A DNA stretch of 64,000 nucleotides from an uncultured Hungatella sp. GTDB taxonomy: Bacteria > Bacillota > Clostridia > Lachnospirales > Lachnospiraceae. Made by a program: the position numbers and the translations under genes. Positions within the stretch are counted from its first letter, which is position 1. Each line of letters starts with the position of its first letter. A model generated the notes under the pieces. The model did no database searches. It was given only the letters and a program-made list of their open reading frames with translations, and had not been told where the DNA came from. Positions 33,735-43,219 of this stretch are shown here, piece after piece. Location: the NCBI GenBank assembly GCA_910579515.1, contig CAJTUV010000001.1, positions 124,127-188,126 on the forward strand, read 5' to 3'.

Positions 33735-35050
33735 AAAAGGTTGTGAAGTTTGGCGGAAGTTCGTTAGCCAGCGCAAAGCAGTTTAAAAAGGTGAAGGACA
33801 TTATTGTAAGTGACAAAGCCAGAAGGTACGTGGTTCCCTCCGCGCCAGGCAAAAGAAACGACAAGGACGAGAAGGTGACAGACCTGCTGTATCAGTGTTA
33901 TGAGGCGGCGTCTACAGGAGCCCCTTACGGAAAGATTCTGGATAAAATCAAAAACAGGTATGGAGAGATCATTGAGGGGCTGGAGCTGAATCTGAATCTG
34001 GAATTTGAGTTTGCTAAAATTGAGGAACAGTTTTTGGCAAAGGCAGGAAAGGACTATGCGGCTTCCAGAGGAGAATATCTAAACGGCCTGGTTATGGCTG
34101 AGTATCTGGGATATGAGTTTATTGATGCGGCTGAGGTGGTGTTCTTTGACGAGAACGGAGTGTTTGATGCCGAGGCTACCAATAAAGAGCTGGGAGAGCG
34201 GTTAGAACATGTGGAAAGAGCGGTGATTCCGGGTTTCTATGGATCGACTCACAGTGGAACCATTAAAACGTTTTCCAGGGGCGGTTCTGATGTGACCGGT
34301 TCTATCGTGGCGAAGGCCATTCATGCAGATATGTATGAAAACTGGACCGACGTGTCAGGTTTCCTTGTGGCGGATCCAAGAATTATTAAAGACCCAGAGG
34401 TGATTGAGACCATTACCTATCGGGAATTGAGGGAGCTGGCTTATATGGGCGCAAGCGTGCTTCACGAGGACGCTATTTTCCCAGTGCGCAAAGAGGGGAT
34501 TCCCATTAATATCCGCAACACCAACAAGCCCAAGGATAAGGGTACTTTGATTGTGGAGAGCACGTGCAGGAAGCCTAAGTTTACCATTACCGGAATTGCG
34601 GGAAAGAAGGGATTTTGCTCCATTAATGTAGAGAAAGCCATGATGAATTCTGAGGTGGGGTTTGGAAGAAAAGTGCTCCAGGTCTTTGAGGACTATGGGA
34701 TTTCTTTTGAGCATATGCCTTCAGGAATTGATACTATGACGATTTTTGTTCATCAGTCTGAGTTTGAAGAATATGAACAGTCTGTGATTGCAGGGATTCA
34801 CAGGGCCGTAAATCCAGATTTTGTGGAAATGGAATCGGATTTGGCTTTAATCGCTGTAGTGGGCCGTGGTATGAGAGCCACAAGGGGAACTGCCGGAAGA
34901 ATTTTTTCTGCTTTGGCCCATGCCAGGGTGAATGTGAAAATGATTGATCAGGGTTCCAGTGAACTGAATATTATTATCGGCGTGAAGAACGCAGACTTTG
35001 AAGAGGCAATCAAGGCGATTTACGATATTTTTGTTTCTATAGAGTTATAG
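33731..35050 (+). CDS. lysC: Aspartokinase
   Basis: 439 residues. The N-terminal KFGGSSLASAKQF is the aspartokinase ATP/substrate motif, FSRGGSDVTGS binds aspartate and phosphate, and two ACT domains follow from about residue 290 (ITGIAGKKGFCSINVEKAMM, ALIAVVGRGMRATRGTAGR), which usually mediate feedback by lysine or threonine. It phosphorylates aspartate for lysine, threonine and methionine synthesis. No dapA or asd lies nearby. Confidence 0.92.
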   Translation: MKKVVKFGGSSLASAKQFKKVKDIIVSDKARRYVVPSAPGKRNDKDEKVTDLLYQCYEAASTGAPYGKILDKIKNRYGEIIEGLELNLNLEFEFAKIEEQFLAKAGKDYAASRGEYLNGLVMAEYLGYEFIDAAEVVFFDENGVFDAEATNKELGERLEHVERAVIPGFYGSTHSGTIKTFSRGGSDVTGSIVAKAIHADMYENWTDVSGFLVADPRIIKDPEVIETITYRELRELAYMGASVLHEDAIFPVRKEGIPINIRNTNKPKDKGTLIVESTCRKPKFTITGIAGKKGFCSINVEKAMMNSEVGFGRKVLQVFEDYGISFEHMPSGIDTMTIFVHQSEFEEYEQSVIAGIHRAVNPDFVEMESDLALIAVVGRGMRATRGTAGRIFSALAHARVNVKMIDQGSSELNIIIGVKNADFEEAIKAIYDIFVSIEL

Positions 35051-35066
35051 TAAAATCGAGATTTGG

Positions 35067-35103
35067 CGGGGTTCATCACAGTGGATGGTGGGCTCCGTTT
35101 TTT
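35067..35103 (+). terminator. Terminator after aspartokinase
   Basis: An imperfect hairpin (CGGGG...CATC with GATG...CTCCG) is followed by a run of six T at 35098-35103. Confidence 0.6.
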
Positions 35104-35115
35104 GGGATTTCTATC

Positions 35116-36408
35116 ATGGTTTATCTTGTAGACAATTTATTAAACTATTTCATATATCTTTTTATCATTCATTTTGGATTCCGGTTAAATCCAAGAAAAA
35201 ACAGACTTTTTATTGGGGCGTCGGTTTTGATTATGTTGTCTGCCGGGGCTTACAACGTATATTTTGATACAAACTCTCCGATTGTCTATCTGTTATGGAG
35301 TGTGATTTCCATATGCTTATTTTTTGAAGACAGATTGTGGCATCTGCTTGTATTGAGCGCCGCTCTAATGTATTTTACGGGAATCATGGATACATTCAGC
35401 GTCATGCTGATCCAGATTGTTTTAATAGGCAGAGGGGTTGATGGAACGGACATAACATGGTGGATGGAGCCCGCCTATCTGCTCTCATTTTTCGTATATC
35501 TTCTAGTATATTTGCGGATCTTGAAGAAAAATGACGTTTATTTATGCGATATAAAAATTAAGTACAAGTTTGCGTTCTTAATACAGATCAGCATCTTTCA
35601 GATGTTTTATAATTTTGTTTTTTATTTCTTTCATGAAAATCACACTATGTATGGTTGGGATGCATATGCAGTATTTTTAATCAGTATCGTGGGGGCAATC
35701 TATTCTCTATTTCTTACCCTTAGCCTTGCTGTTAAACAGATACTGTCAAACAGACAGAACAAGGAACTTCAATCTTTTCTGTATATGCAAAAGCAGCAAT
35801 ACGATTATCAGTTGCAGCAGTCGGCGGCGATACGACGTTTTAAACATGATTTGGTAAATCATATGGGGGTTCTTAGAGAGTTAATGAACGAGAAAAAGAC
35901 AGAGGAAGCCAAGGAATACATTGATGTGATCTGGAATCTTCAGGATGAGTTTGATTTAAAGATTCATACAGGAGATAGTTTTCTCGATGTGATTGTTAAT
36001 TACTATTTGTATTTGGCGATAAAGGAACAGGTAGAGTTTGTTGTTTTGGGGAAGTTGACGGAAAAAATACCTCTTGAACTGTTTGATATTACAACATTGA
36101 TGGGAAATATCTTGCAAAATGCTGTGGAAGCGGCGGTAAAAGCAGATGTTCCCAGAATACGTGTTGAGCTTATAGAACATAAGAAGGAAATTTTCATTGT
36201 TGTCAGCAATAGTGTGGCCGAAAAAGTAACTATAGAAAAAGGCTTTTTTATGACCTCAAAAAAGGATAAGGCGAACCATGGTTTTGGTTTGAAAAATATG
36301 ATCGCCACAGTTACAAAGTATCATGGCGAATATTATATGGAATCTATGGAGGAAAATGGCGAAGCGCTGTTTAAAATCAGTATTGCTATCCCAAAGGCAG
36401 GGGATTGA
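35116..36408 (+). CDS. GHKL-type sensor histidine kinase (AgrC-like)
   Basis: 430 residues. Six to seven membrane helices fill residues 1-205. A dimerisation segment with the phospho-acceptor His follows (IRRFKHDLVNHMGVLREL, about residues 250-268), then a GHKL ATPase domain with the N box (LMGNILQNAVEAAVKA) and G box (HGFGLKNM). This layout matches AgrC/NatK-type kinases that often sense peptides. No AgrD-like peptide or AgrB protease gene is next to it. The partner response regulator follows by 36 bp. The ribosome site is weak. Confidence 0.9.
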   Translation: MVYLVDNLLNYFIYLFIIHFGFRLNPRKNRLFIGASVLIMLSAGAYNVYFDTNSPIVYLLWSVISICLFFEDRLWHLLVLSAALMYFTGIMDTFSVMLIQIVLIGRGVDGTDITWWMEPAYLLSFFVYLLVYLRILKKNDVYLCDIKIKYKFAFLIQISIFQMFYNFVFYFFHENHTMYGWDAYAVFLISIVGAIYSLFLTLSLAVKQILSNRQNKELQSFLYMQKQQYDYQLQQSAAIRRFKHDLVNHMGVLRELMNEKKTEEAKEYIDVIWNLQDEFDLKIHTGDSFLDVIVNYYLYLAIKEQVEFVVLGKLTEKIPLELFDITTLMGNILQNAVEAAVKADVPRIRVELIEHKKEIFIVVSNSVAEKVTIEKGFFMTSKKDKANHGFGLKNMIATVTKYHGEYYMESMEENGEALFKISIAIPKAGD

Positions 36409-36444
36409 AAGGATATGCGCTAAAGCGTACAAAGGGGTGCAGGC

Positions 36445-37146
36445 ATGAAAATAGGCGTTGTAGAAGATGAGGCAGTATGGAGAAATAAGATACAGGCTGT
36501 TATCGAAAAATATTGCAAGGATAAAAATATATCCTCTCAAATCAATTCCTACGGCAGTGGTAAGGATTTTATGAAAAATCCAGATGCAGACTTGCTGTTT
36601 CTGGATATTGAACTTGCAGAAGGGGAAGATGGTTTTGGGATTGCGGAACAATTAATGCACTTTGGAAGCAAATGCAAAGTATGTTTTCTGACTTCCCATA
36701 CAGAAATGGCAAGGCTCGGCTATCGGGTCAATGCGTTCAGATACCTAGACAAAAGGCATTTGGAGGAAATCAAGGAAGCCCTTGATTTTTTCCTTGAAAC
36801 CAGGATTCAGGATCGGATGATTGATTGTAAGGAAACGAATGGGATTTGTACAAAAATAAACTTGAACGAACTTCTGCTTGTTGAAACATATGGAAGAAAA
36901 TTAAGATATCTCATGTTGGATGGAAGCGAGCATTTTTGTGAGGGCAGGATATCGGAAACGGCACAGAGTCTGTCTCAATTTGGCTTTTTTCAGATACAGC
37001 GGTCTTATATTGTCAATTTGAAATACATCGAAAGAGTGAACAGCCGTGAGATTACACTTTGTAACGGATTAAAGGTGGTGATTGGAAGGACTCATAGTAA
37101 GGAATTTAAAAAGGAGTTCTTTCAATGGAGAATGCGGTTTGACTGA
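36445..37146 (+). CDS. LytTR family response regulator
   Basis: 233 residues. A receiver domain (residues 1-120) has the acidic pocket VVEDEA, the phospho-acceptor Asp in LLFLDIELAEG and the switch Thr/Ser in CFLTSHTEM. A LytTR DNA-binding domain fills the C-terminal 100 residues (INLNELLLVETYGRKLRYL, FFQIQRSYIVNLKYI, VIGRTHSKEFKKEFF). AgrA/ComE-type regulators of this class bind pairs of direct repeats two helical turns apart. Exactly such a pair lies 17 bases after its own stop codon, before the lipoprotein gene. Confidence 0.92.
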   Translation: MKIGVVEDEAVWRNKIQAVIEKYCKDKNISSQINSYGSGKDFMKNPDADLLFLDIELAEGEDGFGIAEQLMHFGSKCKVCFLTSHTEMARLGYRVNAFRYLDKRHLEEIKEALDFFLETRIQDRMIDCKETNGICTKINLNELLLVETYGRKLRYLMLDGSEHFCEGRISETAQSLSQFGFFQIQRSYIVNLKYIERVNSREITLCNGLKVVIGRTHSKEFKKEFFQWRMRFD

Positions 37147-37162
37147 ATAGAATGAGGTCCAG

Positions 37163-37230
37163 TGTCGTTTGTGCAAAATCTATGTCGTTTATGCAGATAA
37201 CATGCCATTTTTTCCCCTGTGTGGTATAAA
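37163..37230 (+). promoter_or_regulatory. LytTR direct-repeat operator and activated promoter
   Basis: TGTCGTTTGTGCA (37163-37175) and TGTCGTTTATGCA (37183-37195) are direct repeats with a 20-bp period; both contain the LytTR core CGTTNRK. A TATAAA -10 box lies at 37225-37230, and the -35 position (about 37202-37207) is poor, as expected for an activator-dependent promoter. The lipoprotein start is 90 bases downstream. Confidence 0.7.
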
Positions 37231-37319
37231 TAACATGTCATGATCGAAAAACAGGTATCATGTAAGAACAGCGCAGGAAAAAGTGAAGTGATATCGCGCA
37301 GAAATGAGGAAAATGATTT

Positions 37320-38702
37320 ATGAAAAGAATGAAAATGGCAATGGCGATGATCGTGTTTGCATGTATACTTTCATCATGCAGCCAGACAAAGGATTTGGGA
37401 AATGCCCAGATGGAGGCAAAGGGCAGTACTACCGAAACTTCTGAAGGAAAGATACAAGCAGTATTCGATGAAGCCGAAACGGAATCCTATGATTACGATG
37501 CAGATGCCGAACTGGAACATTTGACAGGAGAATATGATTATTTATCGGATTATGGAACCGGTAAATTAACGGTTGAAAAAACATCTTATGGCTATGACAT
37601 TTTTGATTATGAATCAGAATCTTCCTATCGTTTTTTAGCTAATTTATCCAATATAGAAACCATAAAAGATAACAAAATCTACATAAAGTATCCAGAACAG
37701 GCATTTTCTGATGGAGAGACGGTTTTTGGTTATTATATTTTAGAATATGGTACAGATGGGATAGATGTATATTATGGGGAATTTTCATTTGAAGAGGCTG
37801 AGTTTCTATATCATGCCACAAAGAGAATGGAAACGGGGACAGCCAGATATGAGTATGAGGGCGAATATAATAGTTATGATATAAACGAGCCGGCGCTGGA
37901 AATAAAGAAAAACGATGATGGAACTTATCAGATTCAGATCGATTTATTCAGGCTGTATTTGTTACGTGATGGTATCGGAAAGGAAACAGAAGATAGATTA
38001 GAGTTTGCAGCAACAGGGCCTGGTGGGAATGAGGTGAATGGAGTAATAAGACTGGAAGAAGATATCGCAGTCGTAACCATCTATGGTCAGGAATGGCTTG
38101 ATTTTGCAGGATTAAGTGAATACAGATTTTATAAAACGTCAGATGTTCCCCAAATGCAGAGCGTTACAGAGATAGATTTGGAAGCAATAGCAGATAGTCT
38201 ATTAGATTCCTTTATCAATGGCAAGGTTAACGCCTCCAGTTCCACGGATTTGACATCGGCATTTTATATTACCGATCTGAATATGGATCCTGGAGAATGG
38301 GATTCCTATTCTGTTGGAGAGAAGATTGATCTGGACAATGACGGAGAAAACGAACTGATAATCAGCGGTCCTTATGGCGGAATCTACCTTGATGCGCGTG
38401 AAGGCAGGGTATATGAATTTGCGAAAGGAGAGGGTACTGCGCTCACGCTTTCTTATACCTATTATAACGGCGCTATATGGATTATGTATAGCAACAGGTC
38501 GAGCGCAGGATTTGAATTTTACCATATGGAAAAATTTGAAGGTGCTGATAACTTAGCTGCAGAAATGAATTTTGGTGAAGAATTTGACAGTAATAACGCA
38601 GAGGCTGGAGTGAAATATACATTAAATGGAGCTGAAATTTCTTATGATGAATATACAGAATTGTGCAGCAAGATTTTCGCTGCTGAAGTAAATACAAACT
38701 GA
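37320..38702 (+). CDS. Lipoprotein with an Asp-rich repeat-like segment, probable LytTR target
   Basis: 460 residues. The signal peptide ends in the lipobox ILSSC with C20 lipidated. The mature protein is acidic (rich in Asp, Glu and Tyr) and predicted mostly beta. A segment KIDLDNDGENELIISG (about residues 339-354) looks like an FG-GAP/calcium-binding DxDxDG loop. I do not recognise the whole protein. It lies directly downstream of a GHKL/LytTR pair with matching operator sites, so it is probably the output of that system on the cell surface. Confidence 0.75.
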   Translation: MKRMKMAMAMIVFACILSSCSQTKDLGNAQMEAKGSTTETSEGKIQAVFDEAETESYDYDADAELEHLTGEYDYLSDYGTGKLTVEKTSYGYDIFDYESESSYRFLANLSNIETIKDNKIYIKYPEQAFSDGETVFGYYILEYGTDGIDVYYGEFSFEEAEFLYHATKRMETGTARYEYEGEYNSYDINEPALEIKKNDDGTYQIQIDLFRLYLLRDGIGKETEDRLEFAATGPGGNEVNGVIRLEEDIAVVTIYGQEWLDFAGLSEYRFYKTSDVPQMQSVTEIDLEAIADSLLDSFINGKVNASSSTDLTSAFYITDLNMDPGEWDSYSVGEKIDLDNDGENELIISGPYGGIYLDAREGRVYEFAKGEGTALTLSYTYYNGAIWIMYSNRSSAGFEFYHMEKFEGADNLAAEMNFGEEFDSNNAEAGVKYTLNGAEISYDEYTELCSKIFAAEVNTN

Positions 38703-38778
38703 ATGGTAATAATGCTGCGACGGCAGAGCGGGGGTCACCTTTTGCAGCGGGGCAGAAGGTGGAATGGAGAGAACGGCG

Positions 38779-38823
38779 GCGGGCAGATTCTGGGGAAATC
38801 CGGATACTCTGCCCGCTGTTTAT
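38779..38823 (+). terminator. Terminator after the lipoprotein gene
   Basis: GCGGGCAGA (38779-38787) pairs perfectly with TCTGCCCGC (38808-38816) and is followed by TGTTTATTT. Confidence 0.8.
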
Positions 38824-38930
38824 TTATAGTGAAATTCGCCGCTTATTCTGGCAAAATATAAACCATGAGTGCCCATTGAAAAATTGTATTAATTTGGACA
38901 CGCAATATTGATGAAAAACAGGAGGCATGT

Positions 38931-39833
38931 ATGATTTTTACAGTGACATTAAATCCAGCTTTGGACTATGTGATAAAGGTAGAGGAGTTTGTTTCTGGAA
39001 AAGTGAACAGGGCAGCAGAAGAACACATTTTTTATGGGGGAAAGGGACTGAATGTGTCTCGGGTTTTAAAGACGCTGGGGCATGAGAGTGTGGCGCTGGG
39101 ATTTGTGGCAGGGTTTACAGGGAAGGAGATTGAGCGAGGAATGAAGTCATTTGGAGTGATGACGGATTTTGTCTCTGTGAAAAGCGGGATGTCCAGGATC
39201 AACGTGAAGCTGAAGTCTGGAGAGGAAAGTGAGATTAACGGTGTTGGGCCGACAATAGGAGAGGAAGACGAAACGGCATTCTTTAAAAAGTTGGAGGGGC
39301 TGAAGGAAGGGGATGTTCTGGTTCTGTCAGGAAGTATTCCAAAGAGTATGGAAAAGGACACGTATGAGCGGATTTTGAGGCAGGTAGAGGAGAGGAAGGT
39401 TTTGACTGTGGTGGATGGGGAAAAGGGATTACTGATTTCTGTGCTGAAATATCATCCGTTTTTGATAAAGCCTAATCAGTATGAGCTGGGCGAGCTGTTT
39501 GATACAACAGTTGCAGAGGAAAAAGAAGTACTCCACTATGCAGCCAAGCTTCAGGACATGGGAGCCAGAAATGTGCTGATTTCCATGGGAGAGAAGGGGA
39601 GCATTCTTTTGGGAGAGACAAAAGAGGTGTATAAAAGGGACGCAGCAAAGGGAATTGTGAAAAATTCAGTGGGGGCAGGAGATTCTATGGTGGCAGGCTT
39701 TTTAGCTGGATATCTGGAGCGGGGAGACTTCGGCTATGGGTTGAAGCTGGGAACCGCAGCAGGAGGAGCGACCGCGTTTTCGGATGATTTGGGGGATGGG
39801 GAACTGATAAAGGCTGTATTTCAGAGCCTGTAA
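38931..39833 (+). CDS. 1-phosphofructokinase family sugar kinase (PfkB)
   Basis: 300 residues. The N-terminus (FTVTLNPALDYVIKV, then FYGGKGLNVSRVLKTLG) and the catalytic NSVGAGDSMVAGFLAGY are those of FruK/LacC-type PfkB kinases. Such enzymes phosphorylate fructose-1-phosphate or tagatose-6-phosphate. There is no fructose PTS or DeoR regulator next to it, so the substrate cannot be fixed from context. A hairpin AACCGTTCA/TGAACGGTT (39832-39854) overlaps the stop codon. Confidence 0.85.
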   Translation: MIFTVTLNPALDYVIKVEEFVSGKVNRAAEEHIFYGGKGLNVSRVLKTLGHESVALGFVAGFTGKEIERGMKSFGVMTDFVSVKSGMSRINVKLKSGEESEINGVGPTIGEEDETAFFKKLEGLKEGDVLVLSGSIPKSMEKDTYERILRQVEERKVLTVVDGEKGLLISVLKYHPFLIKPNQYELGELFDTTVAEEKEVLHYAAKLQDMGARNVLISMGEKGSILLGETKEVYKRDAAKGIVKNSVGAGDSMVAGFLAGYLERGDFGYGLKLGTAAGGATAFSDDLGDGELIKAVFQSL

Positions 39834-39991
39834 CCGTTCACGTGATGAACGGTTCTAAGAGCTCGCAGTTTTGAAAATTTTTCCAAAACCCCATGTTTTA
39901 TTTTTCTCTCTTCTATGGTATACTGTATCTAAAGGCAAAATCCGGTTTTTGCCATAAGTGCGGAATGCAGATTTAAAGGAGGAGAAGGTCC

Positions 39992-41488
39992 ATGTTAGAA
40001 AAAATTGACTTATCGAAAAAGGTAAACAAGGAAACGTACAAAAAGGTTGTGGAGGAGGAAGGCGCCAGGTTAGGGCTGCTTCAGAGAGAATGTAAGGCAG
40101 CGGGGATTCCGGTGATGATCGTGTTTGACGGCATGGGGGCTGCCGGAAAAGGGGTGCAGATTAACCGATTGATTCAGGCTCTGGACCCAAGAGGATTCTC
40201 TGTGTATGCCAGCAATTCTTCCAATGAAGAGGCGAAGATGAGGCCGTTTCTGTGGCAGTTCTGGACTCAGATTCCGGCCAAGGGCAGAATCACCATTTTT
40301 GACAAGAGCTGGTATCAGAGCGTACAAAAGGACAGATTTGACGGTTTGACCAAGGAAAAAGATCTTCAGGGAGCATATCAGGATATCATGTCTTTTGAAA
40401 AGCAGCTTACCGACGACGGAATGGTAATCATTAAGCTGTTCCTCCATATTTCCCAGGAAGAGCAGAAGAAGCGGTGCAAAAAGTTAAGTGATTCCAAAGA
40501 GACTGCCTGGCGTGTGGCCAAGCAGGACTGGAAGAGAAATAAAGAATACGACGAGTATCTGAAGATTAACGAAGAGATGCTGGAGAATACGGACACGGAG
40601 TATGCGCCATGGACCATCATTGAGGCCACAGACAAGGATTATGCGGCTATGAAGATTCTGACCACCGTGACCACCAGACTTGCCTATGAGTTAGAGCGCA
40701 GAAAAGAGAAAAAAGAGAAAACGAAAGCCCAGGCCGTGAGACCGTCAGAGCGTTTCCACAATGGGGTCCTTTCTGGAGTGGATTTGTCAAAATCTCTTAC
40801 AAAGGAACAGTATAAAAAAGAGTTAAGTAAACTTCAGAAAAAGCTGGATACCCTTCACAGCGAGCTGTACCGCCTCCGTATTCCGGTAGTATTGGGATTT
40901 GAGGGATGGGATGCAGGCGGAAAGGGCGGAGCCATTAAACGCCTCACCAGCCATTTAGACCCAAGAGGCTATCAGGTAAATCCTACGGCTTCTCCCAATG
41001 ATATTGAGAAGGTTCACCATTATCTGTGGCGTTTCTGGAATAATATGCCGAAAGCCGGACATGTGGCGATCTTTGACAGAACCTGGTATGGCAGGGTGAT
41101 GGTAGAGAGAATCGAGGGCTTTTGTACAGAAGAAGAGTGGAAGCGGGCTTATCAGGAGATTAATGAGATGGAATCCCATCTGGCAAACTTTGGCGCCGTA
41201 GTCTTAAAATTCTGGCTCCACATTGACAAAGATGAGCAGGAGAGGCGATTTAAGGAGCGTATGGAAATTCCTGAAAAACAGTGGAAGATTACAGATGAGG
41301 ACTGGAGAAACAGGGAAAAATGGGATCAGTATGAGGAAGCGGTAGACGAGATGCTGGTGCGCACTTCCACCACCTACGCGCCCTGGATCGTAGTGGAAGG
41401 AAATAATAAATATTACGCCAGAGTAAAGGTATTAAAGACCGTTGTGGAAGCTCTGGAAAAGAAAATCGAGGAAGTAAAGAAATCATAA
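39992..41488 (+). CDS. pap: Polyphosphate:AMP phosphotransferase (tandem PPK2)
   Basis: 498 residues made of two PPK2 domains (about 1-230 and 255-495), the hallmark of class II PPK2 enzymes that use polyphosphate to convert AMP to ADP. Each half has a Walker A-like loop (VFDGMGAAGKGVQ and GFEGWDAGGKGGA) and an FDKSWYQS or FDRTWYGRV segment. In known class II enzymes only the C-terminal half is catalytic, and here too the second half keeps the more canonical motifs. A TATACT box lies about 70 bases upstream. Confidence 0.9.
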   Translation: MLEKIDLSKKVNKETYKKVVEEEGARLGLLQRECKAAGIPVMIVFDGMGAAGKGVQINRLIQALDPRGFSVYASNSSNEEAKMRPFLWQFWTQIPAKGRITIFDKSWYQSVQKDRFDGLTKEKDLQGAYQDIMSFEKQLTDDGMVIIKLFLHISQEEQKKRCKKLSDSKETAWRVAKQDWKRNKEYDEYLKINEEMLENTDTEYAPWTIIEATDKDYAAMKILTTVTTRLAYELERRKEKKEKTKAQAVRPSERFHNGVLSGVDLSKSLTKEQYKKELSKLQKKLDTLHSELYRLRIPVVLGFEGWDAGGKGGAIKRLTSHLDPRGYQVNPTASPNDIEKVHHYLWRFWNNMPKAGHVAIFDRTWYGRVMVERIEGFCTEEEWKRAYQEINEMESHLANFGAVVLKFWLHIDKDEQERRFKERMEIPEKQWKITDEDWRNREKWDQYEEAVDEMLVRTSTTYAPWIVVEGNNKYYARVKVLKTVVEALEKKIEEVKKS

Positions 41489-41503
41489 ACCCCATTGTCC
41501 TAC

Positions 41504-41532
41504 TTGCATTTTTTTGGAAGATGGTGTAAATT
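41504..41532 (+). promoter_or_regulatory. Promoter of the VOC/oxidoreductase genes
   Basis: TTGCAT (41504-41509) and TAAATT (41527-41532) are 17 bp apart, 30 bases before the VOC start. It probably drives the run of same-strand genes that follows. Confidence 0.55.
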
Positions 41533-41562
41533 AGATGAAAAACAATGTGGAGGTAAGGGAAC

Positions 41563-41925
41563 ATGGAAGATGCAGCAAAATTATTTGATATGAAGGTGCT
41601 TCATGTAGGAATCAACGCCAAGAACGGCGAGGAAGCTTTGGGATGGGCAGACGAGTTTTTGAAATTCTTTGATCTTCCAATCAAAGATGGCAACAGCTCC
41701 GTATTTTCTGGAACTTTGGTAGAGATTATGAAGGGAAACGGACGGGGAACCATTGGACATATTGCCTTTGGTGTCAATGATGTAGATAAGGCTGTGGAGT
41801 ATTTTAAGGGCAGAGGCGTAAACACCATTGAGGAGACCAGAAAAGTAGTGGACGGTAAGACCACATTCGTTTATCTGGACAAAGAGATTGCCGGATTTGC
41901 CATTCATTTAAATCTGGTAAAATAA
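41563..41925 (+). CDS. VOC family protein
   Basis: 120 residues, one vicinal-oxygen-chelate module with paired beta-alpha-beta-beta-beta units (LHVGINAKNGEEALGWADEF, then IGHIAFGVNDVDKAVEYF). Two putative metal ligands are His in the first strand of each unit and Glu near the ends. Glyoxalase, dioxygenase and resistance proteins share the fold. In Clostridia this type is often annotated as 2-dehydro-3-deoxyphosphogluconate aldolase-linked or unknown, so I assign no function. Its stop overlaps the next start. Confidence 0.8.
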   Translation: MEDAAKLFDMKVLHVGINAKNGEEALGWADEFLKFFDLPIKDGNSSVFSGTLVEIMKGNGRGTIGHIAFGVNDVDKAVEYFKGRGVNTIEETRKVVDGKTTFVYLDKEIAGFAIHLNLVK

Positions 41926-43157
41926 TGAGCAAGGTATTGATTGTGGGCGGCGGCGCGGCTGGAATGGCCGCTGCCATCGCTGCAGCAAAAGGCGGACATA
42001 GCGTTCATTTATATGAGAAAAACGAGAAACTGGGGAAGAAAATTTACATCACCGGAAAAGGGCGATGTAATGTGACCAATGCCTGCGATATGGAAACGTT
42101 GCTGCAGAAGGTGGTCACCAACCCCCGTTTTTTATATAGCAGTTTTTACGGATTTACCAACCAGGATATGATGGAACTTCTGGAACAAAACGGCTGTCCT
42201 TTGAAAGTGGAGAGAGGAAACCGGGTTTTTCCTGTTTCTGATAAGTCATCCGATGTAATCGCCGCATTGACCAGGCAGATGAAAGCGCTTGGAGTGCAGA
42301 TTCATCTGCACAGCGAGGTCAAAGAACTTCTTTTCACAGAAGAACGGTGCAGGGGAATCATACTTATAAAAGGCGGGGAAACCGTACTAGGGGACAAGAC
42401 CATTATAACCACAGGCGGCCTTTCCTATCCAACTACCGGTTCCACAGGGGACGGCTATAAATTTGCAAAGGCCTGCGGACATACGATAACAGATCTGTCC
42501 CCTGCCTTGGTTCCCTTTTGCGTCAAAGAAGACTTTATAAGGGATCTTCAGGGCCTATCCTTAAAAAATATTGAAGCGGTTGTGCTGGATGGAAAAAAAG
42601 AGCTTTACCGAGAGTTTGGAGAAATGCTCTTCACTCATTTTGGGGTAAGCGGCCCAGTGCTTTTAAGCGCCAGCAGTTATGTGACAAAACTCCTGAAAAA
42701 AAGGCCTTTAAGCCTTTCCATAGATTTTAAGCCGGCTCTTACAAAAGAGCAGCTGGACGCCAGAATTCTCAGAGATTTTGAAGAAGCCTCTAACAAGCGC
42801 TTTAAAAATGCTTTAAGTCGCTTGTATCCCTCCAAACTGATCCCAGTCATGATAGCCTTAAGCCAGATTTCACCAGACAAGAAGGTAAATGAGATCACAA
42901 AACAGGAAAGAAAGAATTTAGTGGAGCTGACCAAAGCATTCCCGCTGACCCTGACAGGTCTTCGGGATTACAAAGAGGCGATCATTACTCAGGGCGGCGT
43001 CTCTGTAAAGGAGATTCAGCCGGCCACAATGGAGTCCAAGCTGGTGAAAGACTTGTATTTTGCAGGAGAAGTTCTGGACCTGGACGGGGTCACAGGAGGC
43101 TTTAACCTTCAGATTGCCTGGTCTACAGGATGGGCGGCTGGGAGCCATATCGGATAA
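41925..43157 (+). CDS. HI0933/BaiN-like FAD-dependent oxidoreductase
   Basis: 410 residues. The dinucleotide-binding motif VGGGAAGMAAAIAAAKGG opens the protein, YITGKGRCNVTN is the family marker and GEVLDLDGVTGGFNLQIAWS closes the FAD site. The group includes BaiN, tied to bile-acid reduction in one gut species, but most members have no proven substrate; position in the cmk-ispH cluster suggests a housekeeping flavoprotein. It overlaps the VOC gene by one base. Confidence 0.88.
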   Translation: MSKVLIVGGGAAGMAAAIAAAKGGHSVHLYEKNEKLGKKIYITGKGRCNVTNACDMETLLQKVVTNPRFLYSSFYGFTNQDMMELLEQNGCPLKVERGNRVFPVSDKSSDVIAALTRQMKALGVQIHLHSEVKELLFTEERCRGIILIKGGETVLGDKTIITTGGLSYPTTGSTGDGYKFAKACGHTITDLSPALVPFCVKEDFIRDLQGLSLKNIEAVVLDGKKELYREFGEMLFTHFGVSGPVLLSASSYVTKLLKKRPLSLSIDFKPALTKEQLDARILRDFEEASNKRFKNALSRLYPSKLIPVMIALSQISPDKKVNEITKQERKNLVELTKAFPLTLTGLRDYKEAIITQGGVSVKEIQPATMESKLVKDLYFAGEVLDLDGVTGGFNLQIAWSTGWAAGSHIG

Positions 43158-43219
43158 GGATAAAGTATCTTTGCCAAAGCCCCCTGGAACCAACACCCCC
43201 TTTAAGGAGATTACAAATC

